A stretch of DNA of 64,000 bases from NCBI GenBank assembly GCA_022559845.1, contig CM040126.1, forward strand, positions 121,558,886 to 121,622,885, read 5' to 3'. The notes beneath the pieces were generated by a model. It saw only the letters and a program-made list of their open reading frames with translations, was not told the origin of the DNA and did not search any database. Source of the DNA: Amorphophallus konjac. Lineage: Eukaryota; Streptophyta; Magnoliopsida; Alismatales; Araceae. Below, piece by piece: positions 49,331-60,710 of this stretch; the first letter of the stretch is position 1, and each line of letters begins with the position of its first letter. The position numbers and the translations under genes were made by a program.

Positions 49331-50320
49331 GCCGTGGACGGGGCAGCAACGGCGGCCAGGGGAGGTGACGACGGCGGCAGGCGCGGTGGCGACCGGCGGA
49401 GGGAGGAGAGGGAGACAGTGGGGGCTCACGGCAGCGTTGGGGCGACGAGGTGGAGCAGCAGAGGTCGACGAAGGGAACTACGGTTGTGGAGGTCGGCGTG
49501 GCGGAGTAGCGGCAACGTGGGAGCTCGCGGGTGCTCGGACGTGGGCGACGCGGCGGGGCTGCAGCGTCCGGAGGCGGTGATGCGACGGCGGTGGGGGCTC
49601 TCCGACAGGGCTCACGACGGCATGGCGGGCTCGCAGCGTATAGGAGGCCGGGGTGAAGTGCAGCGGCGGGGTTTGGTTGGTACAGTCACGGCGGAGGTGG
49701 CCGGAGGGGGGTCATCGTGCATGCATGGGAGGGCTGGTGGCGGTGCGCTAGTAAAGGGAAAGAATGAGATGGCAGGGAGGTGAGGAGGCCGGTAGCGTGG
49801 GGGTTTCACACAAGAGAGAGGGAGCACAGAGGGAGAGAGGGTGAGAGAGAGATCGCGGCTGTGGAGGGTGGTCGGAGAGTGGTGGAGTGGACGAAGGAAG
49901 GTGGTCGGAGGGGTCTGTCAGGGGGTGTTCGCAAAAGAGAGAGGGAGCGGGATGGGTTCACACACGAGAGAGGGAGCGGGATGGGTTCACACACGAGAGA
50001 GGGAGCACGAAAAAAAGTCACGGCTATGGTTCCGGTTGGGCTAACAGAGGGGGAGTGGGTTAGCAACGTGGGGGAGAGGGAAACATGCAGTGGGATGATA
50101 GAGAGAGGTAGAGTGCGATGGGGAATGTGTGGCTTTGCGGGAGTGAGGGTGGGGTGAGGGTGAGTGTGCATGTGTGTGCCGTGAGGGAGAGGGAAATGAG
50201 TAGAGAAGTGAGAGGGAGAGAAAGAGAGAGAGATGGGAGAGGAGACGATGGGGAGGGTGATGGAGAAATTTCGTGAGAAGGAGGGAAGAGAATAGAGAAA
50301 TAGAAAGGGACTTGTGGATA

Positions 50321-50322
<2 letters not shown>
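49331..50322. other. GC- and purine-rich LTR sequence, no gene
   Basis: High-GC stretch of G(A/G)CGG words with GAGAGAGGGAGCGGGATGGG repeated near 49960-50005. Several open frames exist but have only low-complexity Arg/Gly composition. Confidence 0.5.

Positions 50323-50364
<42 letters not shown>
50323..50364. repeat. (TA)n microsatellite
   Basis: About 20 TA repeats followed by T-rich sequence to 50640. Confidence 0.9.
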
Positions 50365-50368
<4 letters not shown>

Positions 50369-50775
50369 TATTTTTATTTTTATTATTTTGTTTGTTTTAT
50401 TTATTTTTGTTTGCTTTTTTATGTTTTTTATGTTTATTTTTTTTATAATTATCATATCTTTTACTTTTTAATAAATATATTTTTATCAATTATATATATA
50501 TAGTAATCACTTATATATATATTTACAAAAATAAATTTATTATTAAAGAAAATCAACTACATATTTTTTATGTAAACATAATTATACACATTTTTGGATT
50601 TCATTTTCTCTTTTGTTTATATATATATATATTAATTTTCTCCCTCTCACAGAATAAATGCAATTTAACCAAAATTAGGGAAATCACTCAAATAAAAGAA
50701 CATGTAAGCCACTTTAGGGCATTACGGTACAATAGGGGATTTACTCATCGTAATGTCAGAAATGGCGTGTCTACA

Positions 50776-51479
50776 AAAATTAATAATTATATTAGAGTCC
50801 AGTCCAAAGGAAAGACAAGTACAGTCCAACAGAAAGAAAACATACACTGAGGTCGGGGGAAGCCCGACGCAGGTACCGCTGGGAACTACTAGCACGCCAC
50901 ACCAGGAACCGCGAGGAAGCAGAGACGACCACACCTGAAAAGCAGGGGTGAGCCTCGTGTCACTGGCTCAGTAGGGGTCACGCGGATCCCCACTGAAAAC
51001 AACGCAGTAACACGGAACAACAACTAAAACATCAGTAGTAGTAAAGCAGGAAAAGTTAAACTACACTAGAAAGCTGTAAAAGAAAGCTGGGAGAGCAGAA
51101 GTAGAACGACTAAAAGAAAAGGGAAAGGCAAAGCCGGAAAGAAAGGAACACGGCCACCGAGAGAAGCTCAGGTCCCTAAGCTACTCCAAACAACGACAGA
51201 AGGGCGAACCTTGATCTCACAAAGTCAGGAGTTACCGATCCGTCGACAAGACACCAACCTCAAAAATAAGGCCGACGAAAACGGACAAAAGGCCTAGAAA
51301 AGACCTAGAAAAACACGGAACACTAAAGCCTACACGACTGGATTGTCGTGCACGCTCCCTAAGCGCAAACGCATACACGGCTGGATTGTCGTGCATACCA
51401 CACAGCGCTGACCTCGGGTAAGGCCAAGAAAAGACTAACCCGAACAGGTCACGACGCACGAGAAATGCGAGAGTCACGT
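50776..51479 (-). repeat. Gypsy LTR fragment related to gypsy 2, opposite strand
   Basis: On the minus strand, CGCGTGACCCCTACTGAG, a following CGAGGCTCA.CCCTGC and TTTCAGGTG align with CGAGTGATCCCTACTGAG, CGAGACTCATTCCCTGCG and TTTCAGGTG at 53590-53660 in the gypsy 2 LTR. A tandem pair GTGCACGACAATCCAG / ATGCACGACAATCCAG lies near 51338-51400. Ends are not defined. Confidence 0.5.
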
Positions 51480-54007
51480 TGTAATATCTCGGACCTTTCG
51501 GATCCTTCTTCGCGGGTCCCGGATCTAGTTTTCGGAGTGTTCGGCTCCGCTGAGTCTGAAATTTCACTTCGAACATTTTTCGTGCTTGGATCGGCGCGAT
51601 CTGGGGTCGTTACGGAGGCCCGGAGGCGTTCCGCGGCTTTTCCGCGCGTATTTTCCGATTTTCGGTGTGTGTTTCGGCTTTTCCTTCGGAAGCTCGCTGC
51701 GGGTGAACCGGGCCGTTCACCTGGGCACGAGTGGTACCGTTGAGATCGGTGCGTTCCGAGGATCGCGGGGGTGTAATTTTCTATTTTTTAGAATTTTCCG
51801 AATTTTCTATAAAACCCCCCTATTTTCTCTTTCTTCCCACCTTCTTCTTCTTTTTCTCCTTCTTCCTCCTCTCCCCCCCCCCCACCGTGACCATCACCCC
51901 TCTCCCCCTATCTCTCCCATTCAGACGCGATGAGCCCTTCTCCGGCTGCAGACGGCGGCAGGGCGACGGCGCGAACGCGTGGGCGGCGGTGAGGCGAACT
52001 CGTGGACGTGCGGCAAGCATGGGAAACGCGAGGAGGCGGGGTTTCCAAGGGCGTTCTTCGTGGTTTGTGGACGATCCGGCGGAGCATTCGCTCCATTGAG
52101 GTAGGGTGACGTTCCTTAGCCTCTTGCCGTTCGTTTCCGTGATTTGTGGGCCGCGGGGAGGCCGAGAGAGGCTTGTTTGAGCGGGTTTGGGGTTTTCCAT
52201 GATTTGGGGAGAGCTCGCCCGATCTATGGTTTTAGCCCGCTATTTCATGTTTTGATGGCTTAGAAGCATGCTAGGGGTCCTTAGGAATCATTCCCCTTGA
52301 TTTCCCCCTCTCCGGTGGAGGCATGGGGGAGTGGTTGGAGTTTTTGAGAGTTTCCACCATTTTTCGGGCGCGGACTGAGAACGCGCTATGCTCCAATAGC
52401 GCGTTCTTGATGGTCGCGCTGCCCCGATGGGGCGCGTTCATCGGAGAAGATGAACAGTAGGATGGTTCCGGTCGCGCTATGGGGTCCGAGCGTGATCTGC
52501 CTTGTCGCGCTAGGGGTCCCTAGCGCGACCTGTCTTGTCGCGCTAGGAGGCCCTAGCGCGATCTTCCCTGTCGCGCTAGGGGGTCCTAACGCGTTCTTCC
52601 TTGTCGCGCTAGGGGTCCCTAGCGCGATCTGTCCTGTCATCTGGGGTTCCTCTTGGGCCGTGTGTGTCCTGGACACCCCGTGGAGTTCCGTGACCGTGTC
52701 TTTGGGTGTCCGGAGGTTCCGTTTGCCTTGATTAGCGTGCCCGTGGGCTTGGTGGGTCCGGTGACCCCAGGCGTTTCGGGTTTCCGTGTTCTCGCTCGAT
52801 CGAGTCACCGTGTATCGATGTGTGCGCGGTGGAGTTCCCCCGCATGTCGTGAGTCTTCCTGGAAGATGATCCCCGAGTGGGTCATGTGTTTGGCCGTGGG
52901 CGGTGCGTTCGTTTCTTCTCCGACCGTGGTCACCGTGCGATGGTGCAGGTACGTGAGACGGCCCCCGTACTTCGTCAGGTTCGGACGTTGTTTTCCGTTG
53001 TCTTGAGAGTCTACTCCTTCAGTGACCCTCCACTAGTCGTAGCCCACCAGTACGAGGTGCTGGTCTCACCTGGGAGTGATGTACGGGCACTCACCTTGAG
53101 ACGGTTTGTGGACCGGTTACCGTAGGCCCCTCGTCGGTAGCCAGAGTCCGGCTACGAGGGAAAACCGGTCAGAGGGCCAGACCTAGGACGCGTGGTCTAT
53201 GTGTGCACACGTGGTTGGGGGCGGTTGGACCCACGTCGACGGGCGTGACCCCAGCTAGTCACTTGTTTGTGGTTACTTGTGCGGTGTTTGCGCCTTTGGT
53301 AGGAGCTACCACGTCAGGCGGTTCACCAGCGGCGCGGTGTAAGACGTCAGGGGACGCTACCGGCTGTGCTTCTAGTGGGTGGTACTCCTGTCGAGTACGG
53401 AGTGTCAGACTGTCAGTCGGGAGTTTTTGACCTTCGGGTGTTGCCGGGTTGACCGTTGAGTTCGGTCTTCTCACCGTGACACGTTTGCCGGTTCACGTGC
53501 CGCAGGGCTTCGTTCGGTTGAGGACATGGCTTCCCTTTTCGAGGTACTCTTTTACCGCTAGCGTAGTGGTTTCCCGTCTTCGAGGTAGGGTTCGAGTGAT
53601 CCCTACTGAGTCTTGTTCCGAGACTCATTCCCTGCGTGTTTTTCACCGTGTTTCAGGTGAGGCGCCACCTTCGGGGAGCGCGTCGGGAGTGCAGCGTGAT
53701 GCGGGTGCCCAGAGGTAGTGCCAGAGGTCAGAGCCGGGGTATGTCCCGTGTAGCTGTACTTTTCCTTCTTGTCTCTGTACTAGTTGTGGACTACTACTGT
53801 TGTTGTTATTTTTCTATTGTGGACCATGTAAAATGTTAATTTATTTCCTGCTTAATATTATAACTGTTTAATTTCTGCAATTACTTGTGATACTTATGTA
53901 GTTTCCACACCTACCTTCTAACCCTTCCGAGTCTTTGGACTCGTGGGTGGCGGTGCGAGTCTCGAGTTATCGGGCCTTCCCGGTAATCAGATTCTCGGGT
54001 CGTTACA
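51480..54007 (+). repeat. 5' LTR of gypsy element 2
   Basis: 2528 bp, TGTAATATCTCGG to GGGTCGTTACA. TATAAAAC at 51808-51815 is the likely TATA box, so most of this LTR lies downstream of the presumed start of transcription. A hairpin array lies at 52380-52640. Confidence 0.9.
52380..52640 (+). repeat. Array of perfect GC-rich hairpins, 33-bp period
   Basis: Positions 52504-52529 are a 26-bp near-perfect palindrome, GTCGCGCTAGGG and CCCTAGCGCGAC around 2 nt. Copies start at 52504, 52537, 52570 and 52603, exactly 33 bp apart, with small changes. An outlying dyad AACGCGCTAT and ATAGCGCGTT occupies 52380-52405. Confidence 0.9.
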
Positions 54008-54009
54008 GC

Positions 54010-54021
54010 TGGTATCAGAGC
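54010..54021 (+). promoter_or_regulatory. Primer-binding site, tRNA-Met(i)
   Basis: TGGTATCAGAGC, 2 nt after the LTR end. Confidence 0.93.
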
Positions 54022-54172
54022 GCGGTTGTGGAATTACATGAGAATCATGAGTAATTGTAGTGGTCCACTAGTCCACAACGATGATGTACAGGTGACGCTG
54101 GCATTGGGCACCGCGTGTTTGTTTTGACCTTGTCGTTTTTCGTGTTCTCTGTCTTTTGCTTCAGGAGCGAGC

Positions 54173-55310
54173 ATGGCACCGAGGAGGAGCTCTCGCTCTC
54201 AGCAGGGGCAGTCGGATGGAGGTCAGGAGATCCAGCAGGCGGTCCAGAGGGACCAGGAGGAGCATAGCAGAGCGCCACCGGGAGCTACCGAGGCCGCGGC
54301 TACTGCGAGGGTTCCGGGGGCCTAGGATTTCTTCCGTGGCATGTACCAGCTTATGTCTCAGCAGTTCGGCGGAGAGGCTGGTGAGGGCTCGTCAGCTAGG
54401 GGTGGGCCAGGCCGAGCAGTGAGAGACTTTCTGCAGTTCCATCCACCTTACTTCAGCGGCCAGGCAGACCCTGATGCAGCTCGTGATTGGCTTGATGAGA
54501 TGGAGCGGGTGTTCAGTTCTGCAAGGAGTACTGCCGAGGACAGAGTGGTGTTGGCCTACAACCAGTTACAGGGTACGGCTCGGAGGTGGTGGTCTTCCGA
54601 GTGGAAGACGTCTTTTCAGCTTCGTCCACTTGAGCAGATCGAGTGGGATGACTTCGTTAGTACTTTCGAGCGTACATACTGTCCAGATATTGTGGCTACG
54701 CAGCGGATGCGGGAGTTTCTGGAGCTGGTGCAGGGCGACATGTCCGTGTTGCAGTACAGGGCCCGATTTGTCGAGCTGGGTCGGTATGCACCTCACATCA
54801 TGGAGCATGAGAGAGTGAGGACCACGCAGTTTGTACAGGGCTTGAGGCTGGAGCTGAGGCACCATCTGATCGCGAATGGGGCCACTGATCTAGAGACAGC
54901 GTCTTGTGTTGCGGTTTCTTTGGAGATGGATATGCAGAGGACCCGAGGACCGATCAGCCAGGGACAGTCTTTGTCAGGTCGCAGCCATCAGTCGGTTACC
55001 CAGCAGCAGGGTTCCTTTCAGCATGCGTCGGGTGGTTCGGGAGTGCCGACACCGGCAGCGTCGGTAGCAGGATCTGCGTCCTTCGGCTCGAAGGTCAAGA
55101 AGTTCTTGAAGAAGAGTTTTCGTAAGAAGCATAAGGATCAGGGGCAGGCTTCATCGGGCAGTGTACATCAGCCGATTCCTTTGCAGCGCCAAGGATCAGT
55201 GGGTGGATCACGAGGACCTTGTCCACGGTGTGGTGGGACCCACCCAGGCAGGCAGTGCACGGCTCTGATCATCTGTTTTCGGTGTGACCAGCCAGGGCAT
55301 ACGGCAGAGG
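54173..55310 (+). pseudogene. gag: gag of gypsy element 2, joined to pol by a deletion
   Basis: ATG at 54173 (MAPRRSSRSQ) lies in the frame of the long open stretch and about 150 bp after the primer site. A TAG at 54323-54325 interrupts it. Gag core: FHPPYFSGQADPDAARDWLD, ARRWWSSEWK, FERTYCPDIV, GDMSVLQYRARFVEL. A basic stretch (KKFLKKSFRKKHKD) precedes two Cys-rich motifs, CPRCGGTHPGRQC and [13 protein letters not shown]; the second knuckle is cut before its last Cys, where the sequence jumps into reverse transcriptase and changes frame. Confidence 0.88.
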
Positions 55311-57668
55311 GTGTTTCATCCGTATTTGGACCAGTTCGTGGTCATCTTCGTGGACGACATCCTTGTTTATTCACGGTCTGCTGAGGAGCACGCGTACCAT
55401 TTGGGTGTGGTGCTGCAGACATTGCGAGATCACCAGTTGTATGCGAAGCTCAGCAAGTGCGAGTTTTGGCTCAGCGAGGTGCACTTTCTGGGGCACGTGA
55501 TTTCTGGTGATGGCATTTCTGTGGACCCCGCCAAGGTTGAGGCAGTAATGCAGTGGCCGAGGCCGAGGTCGGGGACGAAGATCCGGAGTTTCTTGGGGCT
55601 TGCGGGTTATTATCGCCGGTTTATCTAGGATTTTTCTTGCATTGCGACCCCGATGACTAGACTCACGCGGAAGGATGTGCCTTTCGTCTGGTCTGAGGAG
55701 TGTGAGCAGAGCTTCAGGGAACTGAAGAGATTGCTCACCTCGGCTCCGGTGTTAGTTTTACCTTCTGGATCGGAAGGTTTCGTGGTATGTACAGATGCTT
55801 CCGGCGTTGGATTGGGAGCTGTGTTGATGCAGCATGGTAGAGTGGTGGCTTATGCATCTCGGCAGCTAAAGCCCCACGAGGAGAACTACCCTACCCATGA
55901 CCTTGAGTTGGCGGCGGTGATCTTCGCGCTGAAGATCTGGAGGCATTATCTGTACGGCGAGAAGTTCGAGGTGTTCACTGACCATTAGAGTTTGAGGTAT
56001 GTGTTCTCTCAGAGGGACCTGAACCTCAGACAAAGGCGTTGGATGGAGTTCATGAAGGATTATGACTTTACCCTGTCTTATCAGCCAGGCAGGATGAATG
56101 TCGTCGCCGATGCCTTGAGTCGGAAGGTTGCGGTCAGTGCCTTGATGTTGAGGAAGTGGAGGCTCTGGGAACAAGTACCCGAAGTATCTTTCAGGCTCAA
56201 GGTTCCCCAGGAGCCAGGGTTGGCAGTGCTCGCGAGTCTGACTGTCACTCCTGCTATCCGTCGTCAGGTGATAGAGGCTCAGCATGCGGACCCTAAGTTG
56301 CCCCGGATTCTGGCGATGGCTGATGTGGAGCTCGGCGAGGACGGTGCTGCGAGGTTTCGCGGCAGGCTGTATGTTCCAGCGGAGAAGCAGGTTCGTCGTG
56401 CAGTGTTGCGCGAGGCTCATGGGAGCAGGTACACCGTACACCCGGGTGCGACGAAGATGTATCGAAACTTGCGGAGGCAGTTTTGGTGGCCTGGCATGAA
56501 GAGAGATGTTGCCGAATTTGTGGCCAGGTGCCTGATCTGTTAGTAGGTGAAGGCGGAGCATCAGCGACCAGGAGGTACTCTCCAGCCCTTGGATGTTCCT
56601 GCATGGAAGTGGGACCACGTGACCATGGATTTTGTGGTGGGGTTGCCGAGGACCCCGAGTGGGCAGGACAATATTTGGTTTCTGGTGGATCGGCTGACAA
56701 AGGTGACGTGGTTGTTACCGGTCAAAGTCAGCTGGGGCGTGTCCAAGTTGGCTCGTCTTTATGTGGAGCGGATCGTGCCGTTGCATGGAGTCCCCATTTC
56801 GATCGTGTCGGATCGGGATCCGCGCTTCACTTCTGGATTCTGGAGGAGTTTCCAGTGAGCTCTTGGCACGGAGTTGGCATTTAGCTCGGCATATCATCCT
56901 CAGTCAGATGGTCAGTCTGAGAGGACCATTCAGACTTTGGAGGACATGCTGAGATCCTGCTGCCTGGAGTGGCAGGGGAGTTGGATTCATCACCTACCGT
57001 TGGTGGAGTTTGCCTATAACAACAGCTTTCATTCGAGCATCGGCATGGCTCCATATGAGGCGTTGTACGGGCGTCCGTGTAGGACTCCGCTTGATTGGTT
57101 TAAGGTGGGTGAGCGTGTTTTGAAGGGACCGGATTTGGTGCAGCAATGTGTGGATGTTGTGCACCTGGTTCGTCAGAACATGTTGGCGGCCCAGAGTCGG
57201 CAGAAGAGCTATGTTGACCGTAGGAGGCAGCCCCTCGAGTTCACCGTGGGCGATCGTGTGTTCTTGAGAGTTTCTCCGATGAAGGGGGTGATACGTTTTG
57301 GACGGCGTGGGAAGCTGAGTCCCCGCTATATTGGTCCTTTCGTGATTATAGAGCGCATCGGTGAGGTTGCTTACCGGTTGCAGTTACCCCCTGAGTTGGC
57401 GTCGGTGCATGACGTGTTCCACGTCTCGATGTTGTGGAGGTATATGCCCGACGACTCTCACGTGCTCGAGGATTCTGTTTGGCCTGAGGTGACTCCAGAT
57501 CACTCTCTCCCAGAGTTTCCGATCCGCGTGGAGGATAGGCGAGAGCAGCGCCTGCGGAACAAGGTCATCCCCTTGGTAAAGGTGGTGTGGCAGCGGCACT
57601 CTGGTGGTGAGGCCTCTTGGGAACGTGAGGACGAGATGCGTCAGCAATTCCCTTACCTGTTTGAGTGA
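55310..57668 (+). pseudogene. pol: Partial pol of gypsy element 2 (RT C-half, RH, INT, chromodomain)
   Basis: One continuous frame from the deletion junction to TGA at 57666-57668, broken by stops at 55626, 55986, two consecutive TAG codons at about 56541-56546, and TGA at 56856. It starts just before the catalytic motif [13 protein letters not shown], so protease and the reverse transcriptase fingers/palm N-terminus are missing. RNase H ([35 protein letters not shown]), integrase ([32 protein letters not shown]) and a chromodomain-like end (EDRREQRLRNKVIPLVKVVW, ASWEREDEM) are intact in order. It cannot replicate by itself. Confidence 0.9.
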
Positions 57669-57718
57669 GTCTTCCTCTTCCTTCCCCTTGGGTTGTTCTC
57701 AATTTCGAGGATGAAATT

Positions 57719-57735
57719 CCTTAAGGGGGGAGGGC
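57719..57735 (+). promoter_or_regulatory. Polypurine tract
   Basis: CCTTAAGGGGGGAGGGC just before the 3' LTR. Confidence 0.87.
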
Positions 57736-57967
57736 TGTAATATCCCGAACCTTTCGGATCCTTCTTCGCGGGTCCCGGATCTAGTTTTCGGAGTGTTCGG
57801 CTCCGCTGAGTCCGAAATTTCGCTTCGAACATTTTTCGTGCTCGGATCGGCGCGATCCGGGGTCGTTACGGAGGCCCGGAGGCGTTCCGCGACTTTTCCG
57901 CGCGTGTTTTCTGATTTCCGATGTGTGTTTCGGCTTTTCCTTCGGAAGCTCGCTGCGGGTGAACCGG
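57736..57967 (+). repeat. 3' LTR of gypsy element 2, cut after 232 bp
   Basis: Matches 51480-51713 up to GGGTGAACCGG, then changes to the Tat-like LTR at 57968. ACCGG (57963-57967) is the expected target duplication of that insertion. Confidence 0.9.
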
Positions 57968-59267
57968 TGTGAATCATGGAAAATAATCCACGTTTAAGAA
58001 AAATATAAGCATATGCATAAGAAGAATAATGAAAAAGGGAGTAAAAGAGCACGTGGTGCTACCAAGGAGAGTGATCGCCAGAGGGGTTACCTCAATAAGA
58101 AGAAATGATGATCGTGAATACCTGGTGATAATAGGATGCGGGATGGATGTGGTTCCTTCCTCCACCTTCTATCGGCCGGCCGATGAAGGGGGTCTTCCTT
58201 TTTGATTACCCTTAAACAAAGAACAAACAAGTAAAAGAAAAGGAGATCAGCCAAACGTGAGCGTAGTATCAATCCCAAGATGAAAGATGGTGATGAAAGA
58301 AGAGCATAAAGCGTGCACCTTTTGTTTGTTTTTAAAAAACCCCTAGAGAATTAGGGAGAGGAGAAGAGATGCAATAAAACTAATGCAAGGAAAAGGCTAT
58401 ACGATGATAAGATGAGACGACAAACAACAACGAAGAGAAGAAAAAGACCCCTACTGTTCCTGTAAACAGTGAAGGGAAAAACACTTTGCTTCGGATGGAG
58501 CAGCAGGAGGAAGCAGAAGAGATCAATAGCTCTTAATCTCAATCGCCAGCACCCGTTAACCTCTCTGTGTGTGTGCGTATATGTCTGTCTCTCTCTCTCT
58601 CTCTGTCTCTAACCTCGCGCGAGATCAACCAGGCGACTCTTTTATAGGGTTTCGATCAAGATAAACACAGATTTGGGAAGATAAGAATAGGCAGTGGTCG
58701 TTAACGGCAAGGACTCTAGTTCCCAGATCGAGCAAGGTGACCAAGAAAGGCAGGGAACTCTTCAGGAAAGGCGAGTTTAAGCAGGACACGAAAGGGTGAA
58801 ACACGACCTACCAAAGGTCATCAATTCAGAATTGACGACCTGCTCCAGGGCGTTAATTCAAAACACGACCGGGATCAAGGCGTCACTTCCTGGATTCAAT
58901 TTTGGTAATAAAAGCCTTCTTTATTTGTAAATTGCGAAAAGACGCCTGAAGTAAAGGCGTTAAACAAAACACGCCCTATGGAAGGACGTTAATAATTGAT
59001 TTTCCAATTTGAGCGATACTCGTAAAATACCAGGAATTGATGCCCTTACCTGTGGTCGTCCTTTTTCAAGAACACGCCCCAGATTAGGTCGCTATTTAAA
59101 ACACGCCCCTCTTCAGTCGTGAATCACCAAAAAAACCCAAGAATAAATCACAAAAACACACAAAAATAGAAAAACTTTATATTATAGAAATATTGAAGTT
59201 CACTTTGGGGCGTTAACATAGTGACATGAGATTTGATCAACAAAGCGTCAATTTTGGCGTGTCTACA
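57968..59267 (-). repeat. 3' LTR of Tat-like element 2
   Basis: 1300 bp. Minus strand starts TGTAGACACGCC at 59267 and ends at 57968 in GATTCACA. The right end follows a polypurine tract, the left end abuts the cut gypsy 2 LTR. A TC microsatellite lies near 58590. Confidence 0.82.
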
Positions 59268-59280
59268 GCTGCCCCGCCTT
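59268..59280 (-). promoter_or_regulatory. Polypurine tract
   Basis: Minus strand AAGGCGGGGCAGC directly before the 3' LTR. Confidence 0.75.
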
Positions 59281-60592
59281 GGCGTCTGCTTTGCAAGGCA
59301 GTGAGACGGAATGAAACGAAAGTGTAATGAAGTGGAATGAACTGATAAGTAGATGCCAAGGTGTGATGTGACACGCCTCAGACACTAAGCATTGGAAATC
59401 TTTCCAAGATTCAAAGTGAAACAAACTCCGGGTGATTCCAAGAAAGCATCGATTTGCTGGATAAAGGAGACTAAACTAAGTAAATAAAATGTGCACGTGG
59501 GCACGACAGTGAGACACCATTGGAGAGCGGTTACCAGCCAATGTAGACGTGCTACAACCAAGGTGGATTTGAAGAAAAATAAAGGGAATTGAGATGAAGA
59601 TCCAACAAAGGAACAGTTTCAAGGAACTAGCCTGAGCGGCTTCAGAGAGAATAAAGTACTCAATTTGGAGTGGAATATCTCTTGTCAACTCAATCAAGAG
59701 CGAGTGACCTTCATTATTGCCATAATATGAAGATTTTCAGCACGAAGCTCAAAGTCCTACATGATGCATGCTGGGCTAAAAGAAAAAGATAAAACAAACT
59801 AAAGATAGAAAATAATCAAGGATAATATTGCTAAGCCATCTAGATTTGGTCAAGAATCCAGATCTCTGAGCTGACACTAAGCCGAAGCCCGTTTGTCCGC
59901 GCATCAACCCAGAAAGTGGAACCATCGTCCCAGACCTTTAATGACTCAACGGCCTATCCGTGTGATCAAGTCTCTCCTGGAATTATCACCGTTTTTGATG
60001 AAGGGGAACTCAAATTCCAGGTTCATCAGAACCACAAGGTCCTTGATATGCTATAATAGCATAGATACCATATAGTAACAATGCATACAGGAAAGAAACA
60101 CAAAAACATAGCGATGATACTCCGACACATGACCCACGCTCCTCGAACTCTGCAATCTTCTGCACTTGAAAACTCATTAGTTATCTCAAAGCAAAGCAAA
60201 ATATGATCATAAGTGCTTAACCAAAAATAACTCCAATTAAAAGATAGCACTTAAGTTCATCAAAGCACATGGAGAATCAAATATACAAGTCAACAAAATA
60301 ACGACTGGAGTGCATGGCGTCAAAATATGAAAGACGACTGACATCAAGGCGTCAAAAATATGAAAAACGCCCTTCATCAAGGCGTTAAATGCACCGAGAG
60401 TTTAAGAAGAAGATGACCCTCCTGGAGACGCGAAATAACACACGACCTCGGTCAAGTCGTCAATTCAACAATTGACGCCCCAAGAGAGGACGTTAATTAA
60501 CAACGCGCTTCCGTCTCCGATTCGGAAGCTAAGCCCAATCCTAATAGTAATCAACCTGCAACTCCGAACGGGCATTAAACTCTCCAAACTTC
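59281..60592. other. Tat 3' region, no sense ORF
   Basis: No long reading frame and no similarity that I recognise, apart from the dyad repeats in 60310-60500. Confidence 0.6.
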
Positions 60593-60601
60593 TATAAAAA
60601 G
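60593..60601 (+). promoter_or_regulatory. TATA box of antisense gene
   Basis: TATAAAAAG, 118 bp upstream of the ATG at 60711, on the strand opposite to the retroelement. Several ACGMCC/GGKCGT dyads lie 100-290 bp upstream. Confidence 0.6.
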
Positions 60602-60710
60602 GAAGCAACTTCCTTATGATCAAAGTACATTCATCGAATTCCTGCTTCTTCTGCTTCCTCTGTCTGTTCACAGGTGCTGCGACTGCTCAAGCTCTACCTG
60701 CAGACCGAAG

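Larger units (their letters stand above)
45653..50775 (-). mobile_element. Tat-like Ty3/gypsy element, truncated (LTR and leader only)
   Basis: On the minus strand the right end reads TGTAGACACGCCATTTCTGA, clearly related to the LTR start of the second Tat-like element (TGTAGACACGCCAAAATTGA at 59267). LTR proposed as 46745-50775 (about 4 kb), followed leftward by a 4-nt spacer, a primer-site candidate TGGCGATCACGGTGGGACC (46722-46740) and about 1.1 kb of leader that stops at the gypsy 1 LTR. No gag or pol is left. A segment at 47980-48280 is homologous to 58070-58350 of the other Tat LTR. Confidence 0.6.
51480..57967 (+). mobile_element. Gypsy element 2, Del/Tekay-type chromovirus with internal deletion
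   Basis: 5' LTR, tRNA-Met primer site, gag, partial pol, polypurine tract and the first 232 bp of the 3' LTR, which is cut by the second Tat-like element. The comparable LTR stretch differs at about 11 of 232 sites, all transitions by eye. GC content is much higher than in gypsy 1. Confidence 0.9.

Noticed and set aside
48734..50157. Ser-Leu and Arg-Glu rich frames up to 231 codons
   Set aside because: Follow the GA/TC and TA microsatellites in opposite frames.
52504..52640. CRISPR-like array (regular short repeats)
   Set aside because: Repeats are inside an LTR with TG/CA borders and primer site; spacing is 33 bp with no spacers of unique sequence. Plant nuclear context.
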